Positions 26,598 through 50,300 of a DNA stretch of 64,000 nucleotides are shown here, in pieces. The position numbers and the translations under genes were made by a program. Each line of letters starts with the position of its first letter. Position 1 is the first letter of the stretch. The DNA lies in contig NZ_CP022098.1 in the NCBI RefSeq assembly GCF_002305875.1, positions 9,424,001 through 9,488,000 on the forward strand, written 5' to 3'. The DNA is from Cystobacter fuscus. GTDB lineage: Bacteria > Myxococcota > Myxococcia > Myxococcales > Myxococcaceae. The notes below the pieces were generated by a model, which saw only the letters and a list, made by a program, of their open reading frames with translations, made no database searches and had not been told where the DNA came from.

Positions 26598-27953
26598 TCA
26601 TGAACCAGTCCAACAGCCCCGGTGCCGCTCGGCCACGCGGTACAGATGGGCGAGGGAGTAGTCCAGCAGTGACTGGCAGGAGCGCATGTACCGATGGGCC
26701 CGAACGAAAGGCAACCAGACGCGATTGCCCACGAGCACCTGGGCTTCCTCCAGCCTCTTGCGCGGTATCCATTGACCCCCCAGGTTTCTCACCAACACCG
26801 CCCCCAGGTAGGCACCAATGGCGGGCACCGCATGCGCGTCGATTTTCTCCCGCTCGAAGACTCTCGGGAATTGCTCGCGCCAGAACTGGTAGTCCACATC
26901 CGTGAGAGACTCGGGCGTCTCCGCGAAGACGGAGGGCACCTTCGTATGCAGCAGCGCCACGAGGTGTTCGGCAAGGTGGCTGTAATGCTGGAGAGCGCGC
27001 TCCGAATCCGCCACGTCCGGAGGCAGGGCGGAGTCGGAGGGGCGCCACTCCTCGGGCTCGGGTGGCTGGTACGCGTTGAATTCGGCAATCTTCCGCTGGC
27101 GCTCGTGAATGGCGACATCATCCACCACGCGCGAGAGAAGGGGGGCGACGTCCGGGTGAAAGCGAGGCTCCACGAAGGCGAGTGTGGTGCTGCGCTCGCT
27201 CAGGGTCCTCATCACGGTGTCAGGGTCCAGGTCCGGGCGGAGGTGGGCGTAGGCGCGAGCCTGGGCCCTGCGCGCTTCCGCGCTGGCGAAGTCCGCTACC
27301 GTAGGCCACGTCACCAGGAGGACAGACCCGTTTGGCAACTCCTCCACCCGATGGGCCGGCGTGGACAACATGCGCTCGCGGCCGACGGTTTCCACCAGCT
27401 TCCGACCGAAGACGTTGAGCCAGAATACCTCGTAGATTTTGTCGAACCCGTCCCTTCGCGAGGTCTCTTCATCACGGCCAAAGTCGGGAGCGCCCGCCAA
27501 CTGGTCGTCAGCCAAACTATGCGCCAAGGCATGGGACACCGGGTAGAGAGAGGCCCAGGCACGCACCATGTCCACGAATCGGCGACAGTGCGCCTCCTCC
27601 GCGAAGAAGGACAGGGGTTTCACCTCGACAGAGATGCTCAGTTCGGAAGGAAGAGGTGGGAACCAGAGTCTGAGCGTCATGTCCAACGCGGGCCAGCTCG
27701 TCCGGTAGAGCCCAATGGTTGTTCCTCTTTCGCGGCGCTCCTCCTCCAGCGCCTTCCAGACGGCGGCGCGGCTGTACTTGCGTCGCCGCTTGCCTTCAAC
27801 GACGTCCGGCATCCATCCGTCGGCATTTTCCTCGAGCGCCTGGAAGAAGGGTCCCAGTTCGCTCTCCAGTTCCGCCCGCGGATCGATGGTCCCGTCGAAA
27901 GAGAGCCGGAGGCTGTCCTGCGGCATCAAGTCGTGCACGCTCAACTTCTTCAT
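26598..27953 (-). CDS. Cassette B immunity-type protein (two-domain)
   Basis: This 451-residue soluble protein has its ATG overlapping the toxin stop (ATGA). The N-terminal half includes LRLWFPPLPSELSISVEVK and VFWLNVFGRKLVETVG, then LLVTWPT. It loosely resembles DUF3396/Imm52-type immunity proteins; this is recollection and was not verified. The C-terminal half has AIGAYLGAVLVRNLGGQWIP and VGNRVWLPFVRAHRYM, then a final helix. It is larger than most immunity proteins and could be a fusion of immunity with a second conserved domain. Neutralising the toxin encoded just upstream is inferred from order and coupling. Confidence 0.7.
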   Translation of the reverse strand: MKKLSVHDLMPQDSLRLSFDGTIDPRAELESELGPFFQALEENADGWMPDVVEGKRRRKYSRAAVWKALEEERRERGTTIGLYRTSWPALDMTLRLWFPPLPSELSISVEVKPLSFFAEEAHCRRFVDMVRAWASLYPVSHALAHSLADDQLAGAPDFGRDEETSRRDGFDKIYEVFWLNVFGRKLVETVGRERMLSTPAHRVEELPNGSVLLVTWPTVADFASAEARRAQARAYAHLRPDLDPDTVMRTLSERSTTLAFVEPRFHPDVAPLLSRVVDDVAIHERQRKIAEFNAYQPPEPEEWRPSDSALPPDVADSERALQHYSHLAEHLVALLHTKVPSVFAETPESLTDVDYQFWREQFPRVFEREKIDAHAVPAIGAYLGAVLVRNLGGQWIPRKRLEEAQVLVGNRVWLPFVRAHRYMRSCQSLLDYSLAHLYRVAERHRGCWTGS

Positions 27954-30205
27954 TGGAACAGCACCTCCACACCCGGAACTTCTTTCCTGGTTGCGTTCAC
28001 GGCTGACCTCAATTCTCGTAAATCCCTGGGCTTGAGGACGTCCCCTTCATAGACGAGGCGAACTCTTGAAACCGGCACCTTGCTGCCCTCGCCCAAGAGG
28101 GGCTGGAGGGAGGGTCGACGGATATCCAGCGTCTCGCCATATTTCGAGAGGGCCTCCCTCGCATCCACAATCATCTGGGCCTCCAGCGCCTTGCCATCCA
28201 ACCGCGACAAATCGCGGCTCTTGAAGCTGAGCGTCTCGACGCGAGGAGGCCGTCCGCCCAGTTCGCCCGCCTCGATGATGAGTACGTCCGCGAAGCTCAG
28301 GCCGATGCCCGGCTTCGACACACCCACGTACTTGTCGATACGGGGCGTGTTGAAGTCTCCGAGAAAGCGGCGCTGAGTCCGAGGCAGAGCCGCGTCTGCC
28401 TCCAGCAGGTCCACCATGATGCGCTCGAAGGCCAGGCCCCGGGCAAACCACGTCCGCAGTTGTTCATAGGCCTTCCAGGGTAGGGGTCCCTTTCTCGTAT
28501 GCCCCCTCTTTATTTCCACGAGGCGTTTCTCGAAGTAGCTGACGTACTCACCCCAGCGTGGGTTGCCCTCGGCTCCGGATTGCGGAGCATCCACCAGAGG
28601 TTTGTGCTTCTCCAGCATCGCCGGGTCCGCGGGCAGGCGCTGTCCCGGGGACTCCAGTTCCGCTGCCGCCAGCTTGGCCTCCACCACCTCGGGGGTGAGA
28701 CCCACCTGCTTGTCCACCAAGGAGGCAATGCTCCCGGCTGCATTGCCGGCACGGGCCTTGTTGGAGGCAAGAGGGGCGCGCCCTCGCTCGGCCCTGGCCT
28801 GGGACAGTAACGGGCGGGCCTGGGTTGCATCCCCCCCGGCCGCGTACAAGGCCAGGGCGCCGTCCACTCCTTCCACGGCCACGAGGCGGCCCGCCTCCCG
28901 GCTGGCACGAACGTAGCTGACGAGCTTCCTCAGCCCCTCCACGCCCAGTTGCACCTCCAACTCGCGCACCACTGCCTTGAGGGCCCGCAGCCGCACCTCC
29001 AGCCCCATGGGCTCCCGGAGCCGTGGCACACCAACACCCGGTACACCTCGGCCCTCGGAGAAAGCGCGCAGTCCCTTACCGCCCGCATACAGCCCCACCA
29101 GCAACGCCGTCGGCGCCAACTCGCGCGTGGCCTGCTCATACTGGCCTTGGTACAGCGCGTATGTCCCATGACCCGTGCCGGCCACCAGCCCGTAGAAGCC
29201 CAGCGGCACACCGAAAGTGAGATGGTCGAAGCTTCCCAGTGCCACATTGCCTGGCGCGAAATGCTCCCGCGCCAGTGCTGTCTCCACCTCATCCAGCGCC
29301 TGCTGGTAGGGCAGTGGCAGTTGGCCCTTGAGGGTAAACAAGGTGGCTTCCCTCACCCCACCCACCAACTGGCTGGTGGCGAGTGCGTCCCTGCCAGCGC
29401 GGGCCAGGCCCCGGCCCACGTCCTTCCACTCAAACGCCCTGTCCGCACGAGCCGAGGGCCTCAGACCTCTGTCTTCCAGCCCCGCGCGGAATGTGGGCAG
29501 CTGCCGCAGCATCTCCTCCAGTTGCTTGTCCCGGGCCAGCAGGAAAAGCATCTCCCGCAGGTCGTCGTCATGGGCCGAATGGAGGACGAAGAGGGCGAAT
29601 ACCGTGGCCCTTGGGGGCCCATACCGCTCGGTGGCCCGCAGAAGGAAGTCGATGCGCTTGAGGTTGACGAGGCCGGCGGCATCTTCTCGCACAGGCCCCA
29701 GTGAGCCCAGTCGCACGGCATTCCAGTCACTCAACGCCTCCACCAGCCGGGGCATGTCCACCCTGTCCTGCAACGCGACGAATTCGGCGGGCGAGGTGCA
29801 CGAGAGGAAGGGCGCGAGCAGTTCTTCGTCCCACCAGGTGGAGTAATCCGGCCAACCCTCCGGCACGGCCTGCCCCCCGCATGAGGGCGGGTCTCGCGGT
29901 GCCATCCCCCCTTTGGCCACCTCCGAGCCCAACCCACGGACACCTCGACGCCAGCGCAGCCTCTCTTCCTCATCCGGCTCGATGGAAGCACGCTGCTCCT
30001 GCTCTCCTGGTTCTGAGGGAGAGAAAGCCGAGGGCATCTCGAGTTGGGAACTACCGGCCGCTTCCGCTCGCAAGGCAGACATGGCGAGCGGACTTCGAGT
30101 GCCACGACCCACCGGGGGCAACGCCAGTGTGACGCAGCCACCCGTGAGCAGAGCCGCCCCCAGCACCAGCACCCCCCACCTGTACCCCACAGGCTCAGCG
30201 CGCAT
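27950..30205 (-). CDS. Cassette B Sit-type lipoprotein toxin, nuclease-like C-terminus
   Basis: This 751-residue protein has a lipoprotein signal ending ALLTGGC (Cys24). A charged spacer and a body with a glycine-rich hydrophobic region (residues ~315-375; FDHLTFGVPLGFYGLVAGTG, LAPTALLVGLYAGGKGL) follow. The C-terminal ~190 residues are a distinct domain: RIDKYVGVSKPGIGLSFADV from residue 622, then LIIE and, at ~657, ETLSFKSRDLSRLD. An Asp followed by a strand ending in a Lys-containing SFKS motif is compatible with the PD-(D/E)xK restriction-endonuclease fold of Tox-REase toxins; this is tentative. Start 30205 is chosen for the signal peptide; a GTG at 30238 would add 11 residues. The lipoprotein-plus-variable-tip build recalls SitA toxins exchanged by TraAB. 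Confidence 0.72.
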   Translation of the reverse strand: MRAEPVGYRWGVLVLGAALLTGGCVTLALPPVGRGTRSPLAMSALRAEAAGSSQLEMPSAFSPSEPGEQEQRASIEPDEEERLRWRRGVRGLGSEVAKGGMAPRDPPSCGGQAVPEGWPDYSTWWDEELLAPFLSCTSPAEFVALQDRVDMPRLVEALSDWNAVRLGSLGPVREDAAGLVNLKRIDFLLRATERYGPPRATVFALFVLHSAHDDDLREMLFLLARDKQLEEMLRQLPTFRAGLEDRGLRPSARADRAFEWKDVGRGLARAGRDALATSQLVGGVREATLFTLKGQLPLPYQQALDEVETALAREHFAPGNVALGSFDHLTFGVPLGFYGLVAGTGHGTYALYQGQYEQATRELAPTALLVGLYAGGKGLRAFSEGRGVPGVGVPRLREPMGLEVRLRALKAVVRELEVQLGVEGLRKLVSYVRASREAGRLVAVEGVDGALALYAAGGDATQARPLLSQARAERGRAPLASNKARAGNAAGSIASLVDKQVGLTPEVVEAKLAAAELESPGQRLPADPAMLEKHKPLVDAPQSGAEGNPRWGEYVSYFEKRLVEIKRGHTRKGPLPWKAYEQLRTWFARGLAFERIMVDLLEADAALPRTQRRFLGDFNTPRIDKYVGVSKPGIGLSFADVLIIEAGELGGRPPRVETLSFKSRDLSRLDGKALEAQMIVDAREALSKYGETLDIRRPSLQPLLGEGSKVPVSRVRLVYEGDVLKPRDLRELRSAVNATRKEVPGVEVLFQ

Positions 30206-30390
30206 TGTCCACCCCCAGCCCCTCCAAGGCGTTACCACTCCCCTTCACGGCCACCTCTACGTCGCGGCCCCACAGTCGCACCACTACTCGTCCATTCATC
30301 TCGAAGCAGCCCCGGGTGAATGCCTCCGCGCCCAGATGTTACCGCGCACGATTGTTGATGGAGATTCGGGCCGGCCGCTCCGAACGGGGC

Positions 30391-30428
30391 GAGGCGCCCC
30401 GCCCTGCCGCACCGCGGCGATGAGTGGG
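30391..30428. repeat. Cassette B direct repeat, right copy
   Basis: This 38-bp copy of 26559-26596 has one mismatch. It lies 185 bp upstream of the toxin start and 143 bp upstream of the DUF1993 gene, and has no coding role here. It brackets the toxin, immunity gene and toxin promoter in one 3.8-kb unit. Confidence 0.9.
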
Positions 30429-30571
30429 ACGCGGGCCCGGCGTCCGGCGTGACGGATTCGGCGATTGACAGCCCTCGCGCGGGCCCCCAACCTGCCGGCC
30501 GGCCCCCGCCCTCGTCTTCCCCCGAATCCAGGGTGGGCGCCCTTCGCAGTCCCCCTACCCCCGGAGACACC

Positions 30572-31078
30572 ATGTCCCTGTCGATGTATCAGGCCTCCAT
30601 TCCCACCTTCGTGCGCATGTTGGGCAATCTGTCGGCGATCCTCGCGAAGGCCGCCACGTATGCCGAGACGAAGAAGATCGACCCGTCCGTCTTGCTCAAC
30701 GCCCGGCTCGCGCCCGACATGCGGCCGCTGTCCTTCCAGATTCAAACCGCGAGCGATGTGGCCAAGGGCTGTGCCGCCCGGCTCGCGGGAATCGATCCCC
30801 CGAGCTTCCCCGACACCGAGTCCAGCTTCCCCGAATTCCAGACACGCATCGCCAAGACGATCGAATTCCTCAACAGCGTGAGCGCGGCGCAGGTCGATGG
30901 CAGCGAGGAGCGCACCGTCACCCTCAAGATGCGCACCCAGGAAGTGCAGTTCCAGGGACAGGCCTACCTGCTCTCCTTCGCGCTGCCCAACTTCTATTTC
31001 CACGTCACCACGGCCTACGCCATCCTGCGCCACAACGGCCTGGACATCGGCAAGGGTGACTTCCTCGGCGGACGCTGA
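30572..31078 (+). CDS. DUF1993 (DinB-like helical) protein
   Basis: This 168-residue soluble protein matches the DUF1993 pattern: MYQASIPTFVRMLGNLSAIL at the start, then DPSVLLNARLAPDMRPLSFQ. The C-terminal part contains LSFALPNFYFHVTTAYAILR. The fold is a four-helix bundle related to DinB/YfiT, which often binds metal with His residues; the function of the family is unknown. GGAG lies 6 nt upstream of the ATG at 30572. It is the first gene to the right of cassette B and was probably next to the TetR gene before that cassette was inserted. Confidence 0.88.
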   Translation: MSLSMYQASIPTFVRMLGNLSAILAKAATYAETKKIDPSVLLNARLAPDMRPLSFQIQTASDVAKGCAARLAGIDPPSFPDTESSFPEFQTRIAKTIEFLNSVSAAQVDGSEERTVTLKMRTQEVQFQGQAYLLSFALPNFYFHVTTAYAILRHNGLDIGKGDFLGGR

Positions 31079-31454
31079 GTGAAGGGCTGAGTACCACCGC
31101 GCTCAAGGTGTACAGAGCGCATCCCCCAGGGATGGCTGGTCAGCAACGCCCTGGGGGAGAAGCGCTGTCGCCACATGCCGGCAACTCGCGCGTGCACCGC
31201 AGATCGCGAGAGGGATTGGACGAAATCGTCCAGCGAGAGGGATTGGACGATTTCGTCCAACATGGGTCACCCATTGGATGGATTCGTCCACTCAGCAGAA
31301 GAGAGCCAACAATTACAGACATCCCCTGAAATGCTTGTTTCATTTTCTCACCGGCTGAATGATCCACGTGTACGAAACACTCCGAATGAGATATGGCTTC
31401 ACACGCCGTCCGCCGACAGTTGCTGGGGACAGCCCTCTCTATTCGGAGCAATGC
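31079..31454. other. 376-bp AT-richer intergenic region with repeated palindromes
   Basis: This gap between the DUF1993 gene and the kelch lipoprotein is less GC-rich than most of the window. It holds two tandem 27-bp repeats with internal palindromes plus a third related half-palindrome, followed by an AT-rich promoter-like stretch at 31300-31410. No gene is recognisable. Confidence 0.6.
31206..31290. repeat. Tandem palindromic 27-bp repeats (operator-like)
   Basis: Unit 1 at 31206-31232 and unit 2 at 31233-31259 differ only at two bases. Each ends in a dyad: TGGACGA-AA-TCGTCCA in unit 1 and the perfect TTGGACGA-TT-TCGTCCAA (31243-31260) in unit 2. A related sequence, TTGGATGGATTCGTCCA, follows at 31274-31290. 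They lie about 165-250 bp upstream of the kelch gene. Confidence 0.65.
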
Positions 31455-32549
31455 ATGCGCACTGCGCTGGGTCTTTCGTTACTGGTCCTGGGGGTCAGCT
31501 TCACCGTGGGATGTGGGCCTGAGCGGCCCATCTCGGAGTCCATCACGAACACGGTGCAAGGGGAGACAACCAACTCCTCCGTGGTCATGCTTGATTCGGG
31601 TCTGGTCCTGGTGGCGGGAGGTCGGCCCCATGCGCCGGGAAGCGAATGGAACAAGACGGCTTCAGCACTCTATGATCCCGTAAAGAACGAGTGGAAGCCG
31701 ACGGGAGAAATCAACGAGCCACGCCAGCTGGCCTCCGCCGTGAAGCTTCCGTCAGGCGAGGTGCTGTTGTCGGGAGGCCAGAGCCTTTCTTCAGGTGAAC
31801 TCCTCAAGAGCATGGAACTGTACGACCCGGTCGCGGGCACATGGAAAACCACCAGTGACCTGAGTCGGCCGCGTTACAAGCATCAATCCACCTTGCTGCC
31901 GTCGGGAAAGATACTGGTAACAGGTGGGCGAACCCTCATCGAGACTCCCACCGGCGAGAAGGAAGCGGATGCCACCACCGCAGAGCTGTATGATCCCGCC
32001 ACGAACCAGTGGAGTTCCGCAGGAAACTTGAGGTACTCCACACTCGATGCCACAGTAATCTCGTTGGGCTCGGGAGAAGTCATGACGTTGAGCAACCACG
32101 GCGTGGACATCTACAACCCAGAAGCCAACACGTGGATCCAGCAGGAATACGCCTCTCCCTTCGTGGCTCCTCCCGACCATGCCGCGACTCGCCTTGACTC
32201 GAACGAGATCCTGGTCACTGGCGGTAGCAATGGGCTCAGCTATAAATCAACCGCCCTGTACTATCCGTCCATGAAGATATGGATCAGTGGGCCCCCGCTG
32301 AACAAGGATCATTGGAAACACAAGACAATCCCTCTCACCAAGTCCAAGGCGCTGGCCATCGGAGGCATCGGCGGCGTCGAACTCTACGATCCCACCAACA
32401 CCAAGAAGCCCTGGACCGATCTCGGCGAGGATCCGAAGCAACACGGCAAGGGCAACGCCATCCTACTGTCCGAAAACAAGGTGCTCCTCTGGGGTGGTCT
32501 GGACGAGAGGACCGACTGGACCATCTTCACCCTCCCCAAGTCCGAGTAG
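31455..32549 (+). CDS. Kelch-repeat lipoprotein
   Basis: This 364-residue protein has a signal with lipobox SFTVGC (Cys ~20) and then about six kelch-type blades with the recurring pattern VLVAGG, LYDPVKNEW, VLLSGG, LYDPVAGTW, ILVTGG, LYDPATNQW. It is probably a surface-exposed binding propeller, as in the many kelch lipoproteins of myxobacteria; the ligand is unknown. GGAG lies 7 nt before the ATG at 31455. It is less GC-rich than the neighbouring NRPS genes, suggesting a different history. Tandem palindromes upstream may regulate it. It converges on the NRPS operon across a strong hairpin. Confidence 0.85.
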   Translation: MRTALGLSLLVLGVSFTVGCGPERPISESITNTVQGETTNSSVVMLDSGLVLVAGGRPHAPGSEWNKTASALYDPVKNEWKPTGEINEPRQLASAVKLPSGEVLLSGGQSLSSGELLKSMELYDPVAGTWKTTSDLSRPRYKHQSTLLPSGKILVTGGRTLIETPTGEKEADATTAELYDPATNQWSSAGNLRYSTLDATVISLGSGEVMTLSNHGVDIYNPEANTWIQQEYASPFVAPPDHAATRLDSNEILVTGGSNGLSYKSTALYYPSMKIWISGPPLNKDHWKHKTIPLTKSKALAIGGIGGVELYDPTNTKKPWTDLGEDPKQHGKGNAILLSENKVLLWGGLDERTDWTIFTLPKSE

Positions 32550-32550
32550 G

Positions 32551-32585
32551 CCCTCGCCCGCGCGGACTCATCCGCGCGGGGAGGG
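32551..32585. terminator. Strong hairpin between kelch gene and NRPS operon
   Basis: The left arm 32551-32566 and right arm 32571-32585 pair over 15 positions with one bulged G around the loop CTCA. It sits between two convergent stop codons, 1 bp and 6 bp away, and would end both transcripts, including the long biosynthetic operon. No T-run is present. Confidence 0.65.
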
Positions 32586-32591
32586 CAGAAC

Positions 32592-47326
<14,735 letters not shown>

Positions 47327-47330
<4 letters not shown>

Positions 47331-50300
47331 CGGGTCTTCTTGCCGAAACGGGCGGAGAGTTTGTCGAGTTGGTTCTGCTTGACCTTCGCCAGCGGGAAAT
47401 CGGAGGGAGTGTGGCCGCCCGCCTCGGGGGACTGGCAGTGGGCGATCAGCTCGCGCAGCCGCGTGAGGAAGTCCGCCGCGAGCCGCGCGACGGTGTCCTC
47501 GCGGTGCGGGGCCTGCCCGTACGACCACGTGAGCTGGAGCCGGCCCCCCACCACCGCGCCCACCACGTCGAGCAGGTGGGGCCTGCGATTGCCTGGGCCC
47601 CGCTGTGCTCCCGCGCTCTCGGGCGCGAGCGCGAGCAGTCCGCCCTCCGCCAGGGCTCCATCCACCTGTCCGAGGTAGTTGAAGCTCAGCTCCGCCCGGG
47701 GGAGTGCGACGAGCGGCGAGGGCTCCACGAGGTGGCGCAGCAGCGCGAAGCCCATGCCCTTGGAAGGCACGGCGCGCAGTTGCTCCTTCACGGCCCGCAG
47801 GGCCTCACCAGGACCCTTCGCCTCCTGGAGGTCCAACAGCGCCGGGAAGTACGTGGTGAACCAGCCCACCGTGCGCGAGACGTCCAGCCCGGCGAGCAGC
47901 TCCTCGCGGCCATGACCCTCCACGTCCACGAGCACCAGCGGATTGCCCGTCCAACGCCCCACCACCTGGGCGAGCGCCGTGAGGAGCACGTCGTTGATCT
48001 GCGTGTGGTACGCGCGGGGCACGTCCTGCAGCAACGCCCGCGTCTCCTCGGCGGTGAGGCTCCCGCTCACGCTCCGCACGAGTCCCTCGGAGTTGTCGCC
48101 CCCCGACCCGTCCACCGGCAGGCGCGTGACGCGCGACCAGGGACGCGCCAACCACCAGGAGCGCTCGGCCTCCAGGGCGTCCGAGCGGGCATGCTCGGAG
48201 AGACCCCGCGCCCAGGCCTGGAAGGAGGTCGTCTTCGGCGGCAGCTCCGGCGCGGCCCCCACGGAGAGCCGCGAGTAGGCCGTGAGCAGATCCTCCAGGA
48301 GGATGCGCCAGGAGACCCCGTCCACCACCAGGTGGTGCAGCACGAGCAACAGGCGCCCGGAGCGCCCCGCCCCGAGGTGGAACAGCACCGCCCGGAGCAG
48401 CGGCCCCTCCTCCAACCGCAGCGAGCCCTGCACCTGCGTGGCCCGCCGCTCCAGCTCCGCCGCCTGGAGCTCCGCGGCAACGCCCGACAGGTCCACCTGC
48501 TCCACCCGCGGCGGCATGCCCGGGGCCTCGCACACCTGCCGCCAACCATCCGCCTCGCGCGCGAAGCGCAGGCGCAGCGCGTCGTGGTGCTCCGTCACGT
48601 GCGTCAGCGCCCGCTCCAACACCTCCACGTCCAGGGCCCCGCGCACCTCCAGGAAGAGCGACATGTTCCAGTGGTGGGGCTCGGCGGGCGCCTGGTCGAA
48701 GAACCAGCGCTGGATGGGCGAGAGCGCCACCGGACCCGTCACCGGCTCCTGCTCGGCCCGCACCGCCAGCCGCGTGTTCGCCACCGCCGCGAGCCGGGCC
48801 ACCGTGGGATTCTGGAAGAGCTGGCGCGGTGACAGCTCGATGCCGGCCCTCGCCGCCCGGGTGACGATCTGGATGCTGAGGATGGAGTCCCCACCCAGCT
48901 CGAAGAAGTTGTCGTCCACCCCCACGCGCTCCACGCCGAGCACCTCGCGCCACAGGCCCGCGAGCCGCTCCTCCAGCTCGTTGCGAGGCGCCACGTACGC
49001 CGTGCTCCGGCCGCCGGACTGGAACTCCGGAGCCGGGAGGGCCCGCGTGTCCACCTTGCCCGGACGCGTGCGCGGCAGGGCCTCCAGCTCCACGAAGGTG
49101 GCCGGCACCATGTACTCGGGGAGCCGCTCACGCAGGAAGGCACGCAGCGCCTCCGCCTCGGGGCCCGGGCGCCGCTGGGGCACGACGTAGCCCACGAGCC
49201 TCCGGACGCCCCGTCCGTCCTCGCGCACGACCACCGCCACCTCGCGCAGCCCCGGGTAGGAGGCGAGCGCCGCTTCCACCTCTCCCGTCTCGATGCGGAA
49301 GCCCCGCACCTTCACCTGTCCGTCCTGGCGTCCGAGGAACTCCAGCACCCCGTCCGCGCGCCAGCGCACGCGATCTCCCGTGCGGTACAGCCGCGCGCCG
49401 GGGCTCGGCTCGAACGGATCGACCAGGAAGCGCTCGGAGGTCGGCCCCGGGCGTCCCAGGTAGCCGCGCGCCACGCCGGGGCCACCCACGAACAACTCTC
49501 CCGGCACGCCCACGGGCGCGAGCTGGAGCCGCTCGTCGAGCACGTACACCCGGGAGCCCGGAATGGGACGACCGATGGGCACCGGCCCCGAATCGGAGGG
49601 ATCCACCCGGTGCTGCGTGCACCAGATGGTGGCCTCGGTGGGACCGTACTCGTTGTAGAGCGGCGTGTTTGGCAGGGCCTCGTGGTGGGCGCGCACGAGC
49701 TCACGCGGGAACACCTCGCCGCCCAGGCAGACGGCGCGCACGCAGGAGAGTCCCCCCGCCGGAGCCGCCGCGAGAATCTGGGCGTAGAGCGCGGGCACGA
49801 AGCCCACCAGGTGCGTGACGCCGTGCCGCGCGAGCGACGCCGCCAGGGCCCGGGGATCCTCCATCACCCCCGCTTCCGGGAAGCGCATCGTGCCCCCGTG
49901 CAGCAGCGTCCAGAACAGTCCGGCGAGCGAGGCGTCGAAGGTGAACGGCGACAGCGAGACGCAGATGCCCGGCGCGCCGTACACCTGGGCCCGGGCGCGC
50001 GTGGCGTGCACGAGCTGGCGGTGCTCCACCACCACGCCCTTGGGAACACCCGTGGAGCCCGAGGTGAAGAGGACATAGGCGGCATGGTGCGGCTCGGGGG
50101 GAGAGCCTGGAGGCGTCGCCGGCTCGGAGGCCGCGTCCTCCAGGGCGACCACCGCCCGACCTTCCCTGCCCTCGAACCGGCCACTCAGGGCGGCGCGGGT
50201 GAGCACCACTCGGGCCCCCGCCTCGTCGAGCACGAGCCGCATCCGCTCCGGCGGGTGGGCGAGGTCCAACGGGAGCCAGGCGCCGCCCGCCGCGAGCGTG

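Noticed and set aside
17825-30428. Integron-type attC sites or an integrase att core explaining the cassette repeats
   Set aside because: The two repeats share no common core, show no attC-like fold-back structure, and no integrase gene is present in the window.
31206-31290. A short CRISPR array
   Set aside because: Only two tandem units plus a degenerate one, with no spacers between repeats and no cas genes nearby.
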